DNA from: a virus
Direction: 5' to 3' (one strand)
Length of the DNA stretch: 28,694 nucleotides
Virus record (IMG/VR): IMGVR_UViG_3300010885_076384
Coordinates: 1 to 28,694 of that record
This document shows positions 9,682 through 16,780 of this stretch, in pieces. The position numbers and the translations under genes were made by a program. The notes under the pieces were generated by a model that saw only the letters and a program-made list of their open reading frames with translations, was not told where the DNA came from and made no database searches. Position 1 is the stretch's first letter. Each line of letters begins with the position of its first letter.

Positions 9682-10176
9682 ATGAAGATTCTCTTTCTCG
9701 ATCACCAAGGAGTAATATACTTGGAGAAAGCAATTTGGCCAGTTGGTAAACCAATACTATTAGATTTTGATCAAGGAGCGGTTAGTATTCTTAATGAAAT
9801 AATACGAGAGGTAGATTGTGAAATAGTTGTTTCTTCTGATTGGAAAACTTGGGTAGATTTACCTACAATGAAGTCATTTTATATAAACCAAGGTATAATA
9901 AAACCTCCAATCGGATATACAACAACAACTAATATTAAGGATTTAGATGATATTGCTTACTTAAGAGCTAAGGAAATAAGTGAGTGGTTAGATTCTGCAG
10001 ATAACATCACATCTTGGGTTGCAATAGATGACCTTGATATGCGAAAACACCTACCAAACTTTGTTTGGATTGAGGACGCAGAAAAAGGGATATTGGCAGA
10101 AGGAATAAAGAAAAGCGTAGTAGATCATTTAAATGTTAGATTAAATACAACTGGATACCCACACCTCAAACTATGA
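9682..10176 (+). CDS. HAD-superfamily protein (HAD_SAK-like)
   Basis: This 164-residue protein has HAD-fold order. Motif I is ILFLDHQGVIY at residues 3-13, with the first Asp at 7. Motif II is EIVVSSDWK at about 48-56. The late acidic motif is WVAIDDLDM near 112-120, followed by VWIEDAEKGI. The layout resembles the HAD domain first described in Swiss-army-knife RNA-repair proteins, common as a stand-alone gene in phages. Motif I is DHQGV rather than the DxDG(V/T) of active phosphatases, so the second Asp is replaced by Gln and catalysis may be altered or lost. It lies 7 nt after the Hint-domain gene and overlaps the protease start by 4 nt (ATGA), so the three genes are translationally coupled. 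Likely substrate: unknown 5' or 3' phosphate. Confidence 0.72.
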   Translation: MKILFLDHQGVIYLEKAIWPVGKPILLDFDQGAVSILNEIIREVDCEIVVSSDWKTWVDLPTMKSFYINQGIIKPPIGYTTTTNIKDLDDIAYLRAKEISEWLDSADNITSWVAIDDLDMRKHLPNFVWIEDAEKGILAEGIKKSVVDHLNVRLNTTGYPHLKL

Positions 10177-11450
10177 ATGATTTACATGTAACTAATTTAA
10201 AACAGGAAATAGAACGACTATTTTTAGAAAATAAATACGATATTCTTCAAGTAACATTTGGTCAAAAACAAATAAATGGCGAGTATATTAATGATAAATG
10301 TGTAAAATTTGGTGTAAAGCAAAAATTACCAGTTGAAACTATACCAGCAGACAAACTTATACCTAAAAATTTAACTATTGACGGTGTTATGTATAAAACT
10401 GATATAGTAGTGGTGCCGGAGAAAATATTTGCCCAACCTAATTACTGTTGGAATACCGGAACACAATCAGTACCACCAGTAGTTTCTGCACCGGTAAGTT
10501 ATAATAGAGCAAAAACTGCTATTTTAAGTGGTGGAATTTCATTTAGCGCACCACCAAGCACAGGGTACGTAAATGCAGGCACATTAGGTGGGATTGTTAT
10601 CGATAATTTTGATGGTAAAGTGGTTGGTATAACAAACAGCCATGTCGGTGCTGCTCCTGGAGGATCTATATACGAAGCTCCTACTCCTCAATTAATAGCT
10701 AGCTCCACAACTTACGGGTCAACAGCTTCAGCTTACAAAAATATAAAATCTTATCAACCAAGTTCGTGGGATAGAGGATCTGCTAACTACGCTCCTGATA
10801 TTATCGGAAACTTAAAAAGAGCTTACCCGATGACAACTACCGGTACAAATAAAATAGATGCTGCTTTAATAAATTTAACTGATAGTATTGTCAATACAAC
10901 TAGTTGGTACCCATTATGTGCAAATTTTTATTCAGCTACTCCATTTGCAAGTACAGCAGATATAGATAGTTTAACACTTTCAAACCCAATTTTTAAATCA
11001 AGTAGAACAACCGGGCCGGTTGGGCTTGCAGGGTGCGAATTAAGAGTTACTGGTACAAGCACCTCATTATCTGTAGATTACGGTACGCCTGGAGCTGGTA
11101 TATTATCATTCATTAATTGTTTAACTATAGAAAGCCCTGTAACTAATACAGTGGTAGGATCTGGCGGAGATTCTGGGTCATTAGTATATGGGTATATTTC
11201 AACTTCGCCTTCAACCAGTGCATGGAAAGTAGTCGGGTTGTTTTTTGCCGGTGATAGCACAGGTGGTTACGGTTTTGCATGCAGAATAGATGAAGTGACA
11301 AGCTTATTAGCAGTGTCTGCATATGATGGCATTAACGTTTCAGCAACTCCGAGTTTATGCTCTTATATTACATTACCTTACAGCACATATAGTAATACTG
11401 TGTCGACCGTTGTTAATGGTAAGAAATATTGGCAGGTTGGTAAGATTTAA
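10173..11450 (+). CDS. Trypsin-like serine protease
   Basis: The 425-residue protein shows a complete chymotrypsin-type triad in order and spacing: His157 in GITNSHVGAA, Asp229 in NKIDAALINL and Ser334 in GSGGDSGSLVYG. A final strand after the serine (WKVVGLFFAGDS) matches the fold. About 100 residues precede the protease domain, and no signal peptide is visible. Substitution of TAAH by TNSH is seen in divergent viral and bacterial S1-like peptidases. It is the last gene of the unit with the Hint-domain protein and the HAD protein, so a role in processing tail proteins, or virion-borne proteolysis at the host surface, is possible; neither is shown. The ATG at 10173 overlaps the upstream stop. 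This is not the usual T4-like prohead protease (gp21, a different fold). Confidence 0.8.
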   Translation: MNDLHVTNLKQEIERLFLENKYDILQVTFGQKQINGEYINDKCVKFGVKQKLPVETIPADKLIPKNLTIDGVMYKTDIVVVPEKIFAQPNYCWNTGTQSVPPVVSAPVSYNRAKTAILSGGISFSAPPSTGYVNAGTLGGIVIDNFDGKVVGITNSHVGAAPGGSIYEAPTPQLIASSTTYGSTASAYKNIKSYQPSSWDRGSANYAPDIIGNLKRAYPMTTTGTNKIDAALINLTDSIVNTTSWYPLCANFYSATPFASTADIDSLTLSNPIFKSSRTTGPVGLAGCELRVTGTSTSLSVDYGTPGAGILSFINCLTIESPVTNTVVGSGGDSGSLVYGYISTSPSTSAWKVVGLFFAGDSTGGYGFACRIDEVTSLLAVSAYDGINVSATPSLCSYITLPYSTYSNTVSTVVNGKKYWQVGKI

Positions 11451-11454
11451 TTTT

Positions 11455-11462
11455 AATAAATA
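11455..11462 (+). promoter_or_regulatory. Late-promoter-like motif AATAAATA
   Basis: AATAAATA ends 6 nt before the ATG at 11469, in the only gap between the protease gene and the next tail gene. One base differs from TATAAATA. Confidence 0.55.
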
Positions 11463-11468
11463 TATTAA

Positions 11469-13844
11469 ATGCTTTTTACCTCGACAGTATATTCTAATGT
11501 AGTTGTTTATAATAGCATTACAAATGATAAAAAAGATGAAAAATTTGATTTAGTCCGGCCTTTTACTTTTTTAGAATACTTAAATTACAGTAAATCATTA
11601 ACTCGAGATATAGTTCAATTTACTGACTATCAAAAATACCTTGAGAAATGGAATATATTAACAGAAGTTTCATATGTTGATTCGGCAACTCAAATTAAAA
11701 ACCAGTTTGTTGTGTTTTTAAAGACTATAACTTTAAATTATACAACAAATGAAGAAAAACGGTTTTTATCAAATATAGATTTTAATAGCTCAAGTGATTT
11801 AGAAATTGCTGCACCTTTTTATACCAATAAAATAAAAGAGATATTATTATATTTTGCAGAAAAAAGAGACACATATAAGTTAGATCTATTATTGGTTGAA
11901 AATAAAGGCACAATAGATAGTATACAAAGTTATTTAAAAACATTTGTAATCGAAACTATATTTGGCGATGATAACCCTACCTTTAATAATTTAACAGTGC
12001 CTCTAAGCACCATAAGCACCCAAATACAAATTGAGGTTGAAAATGGTTATGATAATTTTAATGATTATTTTGACTTAGACCCATCAAAAACTCCAGCATT
12101 CTATAATGCAATGGATACCCGTAAGAAATACTTTACAGCTAATACTAATATAAATGATAGTACGGTGTTTTTAGATTATAACCAAGCTATTATTAATCTT
12201 ATAAATTCAGAACAAGTTGTATTAAATGATCTTCAGAATTTAGTTGTTAATATCAACACACCTGATTTAGAGCTATTGCAAGATTACGACTTTATAGATT
12301 ACACATCCAGGACTATAGATAATGTAAAGCTTATATTAAATGCTGAACTTATAAAGAAATTTACCGGCACAGATTTTTACTATTTAAGTACTAATAATAA
12401 TAATGAAGTATTGAGTGGTGGGTTGTTTACTGCAACTTCTCCATATTCCAATCTATTAAACATAAATAATCCTGCAACATTAACTATACCTTCAACTGCA
12501 ACCGTTTTTGAAAGAGATGTTGGGTTATTTTTTAAGCCTACAAAGAGAGGTATCATACAGTTACAAACACCTTTTAAATATTATATTGACCCTTGTACAT
12601 TAAAACCGAATCATGTATATATATTTCCAGACCCAGATAGTTATGGGAATGTTTCTGGGGTAAGTAAGGTTGATCACGAGACACCTCTAACCTTTAAAAT
12701 GCAAGGTGAGGATATACAAAAAAACATATCATCTAATAATGCTCTAGGCAATACATTTGTTACTGATAATGATTTTACTTTTGATAGTTACCATTCAAAT
12801 GAGCAACGCACTAAAGCAAAAAGTTTTGCTACAACTTTATACAATAAAGGCGTTGTTAATCAATATTTTTCTGATGTATATGGCAATACATTTATTGGAT
12901 TTAAACAACAAAATTCAAATTATTTAAATAATTTAGCAGATAAAATTAACGTTAACGTGTCGCAAGTAGGGTTATCAAGCACAAGCAATATATTATACCT
13001 TAGTAGCATAGAAAATTTATTGACCGGGACGTTATCAGGTACGCAAACTCTTTCAAGTAATATAATTCTACCAAGTTCAAATCCGTCTATATACAATACC
13101 CGTAATAGTGTAGGAGCGTTTTACATTTATAAAATAGGAACTGATATTTTATCACCTTTATCTTCAGAATTTGGTGATATATTTTCAAAATATACTAACC
13201 AGATAACAGATTTAAAAAATAATTTAATTTCGATCGAATCCTATAACGATACGTTTGTATTTACAACAACTGCCCATACTATTATAGATAAAATTAATTA
13301 TAAAGATAATAATTTTTATAAATCCTCTAGCGTACCTTTAATACTTGATAATAAACGTAACAATATAACGAGTAATCCGTTTTTAATTAATAACATGTTA
13401 TATCTTATAACATATAATTTAGATACTTTAACTGTATTGTCTGCTTATAATACAAGGATATTTAATTTTAATATGTATTCATATAACATTAATACTAATG
13501 CAACTACTCGTTTATATAATAGATATAATACCAACGAACAGTTTAGCTATACAGTGGATACAAAGCTAGATGTATATAATGCTACTTTAGTGCATAACAA
13601 AAAATTAGACATATTTAATATAGCTTTAAATATAAAAGATACCAATAAAAACTTTTTCTTACACAATATACAAGCTGAAATAAAATCAGGCGCTTATATT
13701 ATATTGAAAGATACCGTATATCACCCCAATAATGTTAATGTGACTGTTAATTTTTATGATGGTAGTTTTACATATGATATAATAACTAATACTATTGTTA
13801 CAACACCAACAACTTCAAATACAAATGGAACCATCACTTTTTAA
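11469..13844 (+). CDS. Large tail/baseplate-associated protein, 791 aa
   Basis: I do not recognise a named family. The protein is rich in Asn, Thr, Ser, Tyr and Ile. The first 300 residues are mostly helical with repeated LxxLxxLxx stretches. The remainder is beta-rich with regularly spaced aromatic strands (FVFTTTAHTIIDKINYK; NMLYLITYNLDTLTVLSAYN) that recall beta-propeller blades, also seen in the minus-strand proteins at 15115-16371 and 19311-21941. No membrane segment or protease motif is present. It has its own late-promoter-like motif and overlaps the next gene by 20 nt, so the two are probably co-translated partners. A peripheral baseplate or fibre-attachment role is the best guess from composition and location. 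Confidence 0.65.
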   Translation: MLFTSTVYSNVVVYNSITNDKKDEKFDLVRPFTFLEYLNYSKSLTRDIVQFTDYQKYLEKWNILTEVSYVDSATQIKNQFVVFLKTITLNYTTNEEKRFLSNIDFNSSSDLEIAAPFYTNKIKEILLYFAEKRDTYKLDLLLVENKGTIDSIQSYLKTFVIETIFGDDNPTFNNLTVPLSTISTQIQIEVENGYDNFNDYFDLDPSKTPAFYNAMDTRKKYFTANTNINDSTVFLDYNQAIINLINSEQVVLNDLQNLVVNINTPDLELLQDYDFIDYTSRTIDNVKLILNAELIKKFTGTDFYYLSTNNNNEVLSGGLFTATSPYSNLLNINNPATLTIPSTATVFERDVGLFFKPTKRGIIQLQTPFKYYIDPCTLKPNHVYIFPDPDSYGNVSGVSKVDHETPLTFKMQGEDIQKNISSNNALGNTFVTDNDFTFDSYHSNEQRTKAKSFATTLYNKGVVNQYFSDVYGNTFIGFKQQNSNYLNNLADKINVNVSQVGLSSTSNILYLSSIENLLTGTLSGTQTLSSNIILPSSNPSIYNTRNSVGAFYIYKIGTDILSPLSSEFGDIFSKYTNQITDLKNNLISIESYNDTFVFTTTAHTIIDKINYKDNNFYKSSSVPLILDNKRNNITSNPFLINNMLYLITYNLDTLTVLSAYNTRIFNFNMYSYNINTNATTRLYNRYNTNEQFSYTVDTKLDVYNATLVHNKKLDIFNIALNIKDTNKNFFLHNIQAEIKSGAYIILKDTVYHPNNVNVTVNFYDGSFTYDIITNTIVTTPTTSNTNGTITF

Positions 13845-14373
13845 TTTTAATACATTATCGTTAGTATTATCGGCACCACCGCCGTTATCTACTAGAACCA
13901 TGTATTTATCATCATATATACAGGGGGTAACAAAAGCTCAGTTAAATTATAAACAGTTATTTTTTGTGAATTCGACAACGTTGTCTGGTATTAAACCTTT
14001 TAAGATAAAATTAGAATGGGATCAATCTTTAGGAGGTGAATCAACTGTAATTATAAATGATGTATATAAATTTGATATTAATACAGACCCCTTATCAACA
14101 TTTTCACCTCTTAATTCAGCCCTGTCATATTACGTCTACACACCTACTCAAATACAACCACAACAATTAAATTCTAAATACACAGTTTATTATGAAAATG
14201 GTATTATACATACATATCAAAATAAGGTATTCTTAATAAGTGACAATGTTATTGATATGAACTTAAACGTTACTGAGTTACAAAATGCTTACCAACCAGA
14301 ACTTAATGTATTTAACATTTCATCAGAAAAAGGTAATATGATGTTTAATGTAACTAATTACGGCGACGTATAA
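13825..14373 (+). CDS. Tail-associated protein of unknown function
   Basis: This protein has 182 residues from the ATG at 13825; an ATG 30 nt upstream would add a Gln-rich decapeptide that does not look like folded protein, so I prefer 13825. The protein is beta-rich: PFKIKLEWDQSLGG..., YVYTPTQIQP, KYTVYYENGIIHTYQNKVFLISDN. This pattern suggests a beta-sandwich or carbohydrate-binding-type module, but no family is recognised. It overlaps the 791-aa gene by 20 nt and its end overlaps the convergent lectin-like gene by 16 nt, marking the main strand switch of the structural region. Confidence 0.6.
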   Translation: MEPSLFNFNTLSLVLSAPPPLSTRTMYLSSYIQGVTKAQLNYKQLFFVNSTTLSGIKPFKIKLEWDQSLGGESTVIINDVYKFDINTDPLSTFSPLNSALSYYVYTPTQIQPQQLNSKYTVYYENGIIHTYQNKVFLISDNVIDMNLNVTELQNAYQPELNVFNISSEKGNMMFNVTNYGDV

Positions 14374-14975
14374 TTTAAATTTATATCTTTAACAGTAAAG
14401 ATAGTATCACCAGAATAAGATATACCAAACTTGCCTAAAGCAGGTAAGACCCCATTATCAATTAAATAGCTGCTATTAAAAGTAGCCAATTGATAGTAAT
14501 TGTTGTTTAATAGCTTATTAACAGTTATGGTTCTAAATTTATTCCTTACATCTAAACGAATAGTATGCTCGGTATCGTAGTCAAATGCTGTAACGTCTGG
14601 CAAAGGCAATGCAGATATAAACGTATAATTAGTTGATACTCTAGCGCCTATACTTAAAGGATTTTGCGATGGATTGCCGGTAGTAAAAGCGGATATACTA
14701 TTAATTTGTGTAAATGTCCCTTGAACGTCAAACCCTACTATAGCAAACATACCAGATACGCTAGTACCATTTGTTTTAATAGCACCTAATCCCACACCGC
14801 TACCACCTCCAGTTAATGTACTATTATTACCATCTATAAAAAATAACCCAAACCCGTTATTATTAACAGGACTCATAGATTGAGTATCCATCTTATAAAC
14901 AAAACTTACAGAAAAATCATAATCTGTATTAAATTGATTATTGTATAATATATTACTGCATGCAAGAGTTAACAT
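14358..14975 (-). CDS. Legume-type lectin-like (concanavalin A-like) protein
   Basis: The 205-residue protein resembles an L-type lectin or LamG-like jelly roll. It contains FSVSFVYKM, then GFGLFFIDGNNSTLTGGGSGVGLG (about 41-64), the strand-loop of L-type lectins, then SVSGMFAIVGFDVQGTF and a late EHTIRLDVRNKFRTITVNK strand pair. Such domains bind carbohydrate, which fits a receptor-binding accessory of the tail. The ATG at 14975 lies 8 nt after the frameshifted end of the propeller-like gene and has its own TAAATA motif 5 nt upstream. The 3' end overlaps the convergent gene by 16 nt. Calcium/sugar-binding residues cannot be assigned with confidence. Confidence 0.65.
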   Translation of the reverse strand: MLTLACSNILYNNQFNTDYDFSVSFVYKMDTQSMSPVNNNGFGLFFIDGNNSTLTGGGSGVGLGAIKTNGTSVSGMFAIVGFDVQGTFTQINSISAFTTGNPSQNPLSIGARVSTNYTFISALPLPDVTAFDYDTEHTIRLDVRNKFRTITVNKLLNNNYYQLATFNSSYLIDNGVLPALGKFGISYSGDTIFTVKDINLNYTSP

Positions 14976-14980
14976 ATAGT

Positions 14981-14988
14981 TATTTACT
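14981..14988 (-). promoter_or_regulatory. Late-promoter-like motif AGTAAATA before the lectin-like gene
   Basis: AGTAAATA ends 5 nt before the ATG at 14975 on the minus strand. It overlaps the TAA that ends the alternative-frame extension of the upstream gene. Confidence 0.45.
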
Positions 14989-15169
14989 TTAAAATGGTAT
15001 CAAACAAGGTTTTTTCATTATAACTTAATAACTGGTCATATCCATATACTAAGATATTATCATAATTCTGCAAACTATCGTATGATACTATATCATATAA
15101 GTATGAAAATGGGTCTAACCCTTTTGGACCAACAATCGAACCTGTAATATTATAACAAATGAAAAATTT
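14984..15169 (-). pseudogene. C-terminal extension of the propeller-like protein in the -1 frame
   Basis: The frame that overlaps the end of the 418-aa gene, displaced by -1, encodes a good protein-like tail of about 61 residues (KFFICYNITGSIVGPKGLDP..., ending KTLFDTILK). In contrast, the annotated frame ends in an unlikely FVIILQVRLLVQKG. This tail has no start codon of its own and fills the otherwise empty space up to the lectin-like gene. The frames join cleanly at A-AAT-TTT (15169-15163). It is either the product of a -1 frameshift or the remnant of an indel. Confidence 0.7.
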
Positions 15170-16371
15170 CCTATATTCCCGTATATATTAGATATAAATT
15201 TTTTATACAATGTTTTATTAGTTAATAAATAAAATACATCTGAATCAGTATTACTAAAAATAAGCTTTATAGGCACTTCATCAGATATAAACCCTGTTGT
15301 ATTTAGACTGTAAATTGTAGAATTAGCTAATGAATCTAAAACTATAATTTTAAAATCAGAAGTCAATACAAATAATTGATCTTGCAGTTTATAATATGTT
15401 AATGATACTGGCGGTGTTGCGCTAAATACTACATTATTTTTATATGAGTTAACCCTATTAAAGTTTTTATCATAAAAATAAATTATACCGCTCGTATCAT
15501 ATACATATATTGTATTATCAGAAGCAGCTATCAACGCAGGAGTTGCAAAGCCACCTTGTTTCTGATAAACAGTATTTACAAGATCAAATTTTTTACCTAA
15601 TGCACGATCTTCTGTCAATACACCTGTTATATCATATGCATATACAGCGTTATTACCTGAATCGCATATATAAAAATAGTTAGATGAATTAGCGACAGAT
15701 ACTATATTTTTAAATTTTAATTCACTATAACCGGCTATGTTATTAGTTTCGACTCTATAAGATGAAAATACAGGATTAAATGTTGATAATGGTCTATTAA
15801 CATTAAACACCATTACTGAACTTAAGTTTGCAATAACTAAAGTATGGTTATGTTCATTAGTTGCATATTGATTAGGTATAAAAGAAATTTTACTATTTCG
15901 AGTTATTTCTGAGTTATAAGCAGAAAATGCAGATGTATATGTATTTGAACTACTATACTGCCATATTGGCCTAGCTAAACTAGTATTTGTAGCCGATACA
16001 CGAGCTAGGCCAGTGTAATTATAAGGTAACTTAGATGATGCTGAAAAACAACTTTTATATATATCTATAAAATTATTAAATGATTTTTCAATCTTTAAAT
16101 TAATAGAATTGGTGTTTACGTACTCATTTGGTTGGAATAAAAAATCTGATAATGTATAACTTAAGGTTATATTTTCTGTAGGTATTCTATTATAAAATTT
16201 ATCTGATAAAGCAACTGCAGTCTGAATAGATTTATTGGTTTCTAATATATTAACCTGTTCATATTTACTTGCGTACGCAACGTTATCTACAACGTTATAG
16301 TATCCAATATAGTCTCCGCTTAGAGTAAACAATCCCCCGGTTGTATATGCAAATTTTTTAATATTGGTCAT
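15115..16371 (-). CDS. Beta-propeller-like tail protein (0-frame part)
   Basis: These 418 residues contain blade-like repeats, each with paired aromatic strands: HTLVIANLSSVMVFNVN (about 178-194), YFYICDSGNNAVYAYDITG (about 232-250), NTIYVYDTSGIIYFYDKNFN (about 288-307), QLFVLTSDFKIIVLDS (about 334-349) and VFYLLTNKTLYKKF. This resembles NHL/WD-type propellers used in ligand binding. The start at 16371 lies 3 nt after the stop of the 125-aa gene, so the two are coupled. The last 14 residues seem out of frame, and the natural continuation lies in the -1 frame to 14984. Its partner downstream is a lectin-like protein, a pairing mirrored by the propeller-like plus LamG composite at 21941-16781. 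Confidence 0.68.
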   Translation of the reverse strand: MTNIKKFAYTTGGLFTLSGDYIGYYNVVDNVAYASKYEQVNILETNKSIQTAVALSDKFYNRIPTENITLSYTLSDFLFQPNEYVNTNSINLKIEKSFNNFIDIYKSCFSASSKLPYNYTGLARVSATNTSLARPIWQYSSSNTYTSAFSAYNSEITRNSKISFIPNQYATNEHNHTLVIANLSSVMVFNVNRPLSTFNPVFSSYRVETNNIAGYSELKFKNIVSVANSSNYFYICDSGNNAVYAYDITGVLTEDRALGKKFDLVNTVYQKQGGFATPALIAASDNTIYVYDTSGIIYFYDKNFNRVNSYKNNVVFSATPPVSLTYYKLQDQLFVLTSDFKIIVLDSLANSTIYSLNTTGFISDEVPIKLIFSNTDSDVFYLLTNKTLYKKFISNIYGNIGNFSFVIILQVRLLVQKG

Positions 16372-16374
16372 TGT

Positions 16375-16752
16375 TTAAGGTGTTATTGTATATTCTACCC
16401 AAGATAAACTATCCTCAACCCAATTATATAGTTTACTGTCAGATGGACGTGTAGTAGGTGCATCCCAACAACATGTAAGTTCATTTAATATCCAAGACGG
16501 GTATGGTTTAGGTGGTATAAAAGCATCTCTACCCGCATCATAAGTATAACCTATACCTGCATAATTTTTACGAAAAGGGATACCTCCTAGACGGTGCACG
16601 TTAGCAGAGGTATTATAGCTTGTCTGTAACCAGGTGCCTCCAAAATTTAAATCCTTAGCTAAAAAATCCTGACCGCGGTCTTGATCATTATCGCTGACCA
16701 CTACACCTCTTATTACTACGTTATTTGAATCTATTTCTACGAAATGGGCCAT
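16375..16752 (-). CDS. Conserved T4-like marine phage protein, 125 aa
   Basis: The protein begins MAHFVEIDSNNVVIRGVVV and continues with GGTWLQTSYN, RKNYAGIGYTYD and a Trp-rich C-terminal part (KPYPSWILNE..., CCWDAPT). From memory this N-terminus and the KYAGIG.TYD motif are typical of a family widespread in T4-like cyanophages and other marine myoviruses, usually near tail-fibre genes. Its function is not established; the tail-fibre context suggests a fibre or baseplate accessory. The ATG at 16752 has a late-promoter-like motif 6 nt upstream. Confidence 0.75.
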   Translation of the reverse strand: MAHFVEIDSNNVVIRGVVVSDNDQDRGQDFLAKDLNFGGTWLQTSYNTSANVHRLGGIPFRKNYAGIGYTYDAGRDAFIPPKPYPSWILNELTCCWDAPTTRPSDSKLYNWVEDSLSWVEYTITP

Positions 16753-16758
16753 ATATTT

Positions 16759-16766
16759 TATTTAAT
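16759..16766 (-). promoter_or_regulatory. Late-promoter-like motif ATTAAATA
   Basis: ATTAAATA on the minus strand ends 6 nt before the ATG at 16752. Confidence 0.45.
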
Positions 16767-16780
16767 TACCATGTTAGGTC

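Noticed and set aside
13795-13824. ATG at 13795 as start of the 13825-14373 gene
   Set aside because: It adds only a Gln-rich decapeptide lying in the overlap with the 791-aa gene; the ATG at 13825 gives a more typical small overlap.
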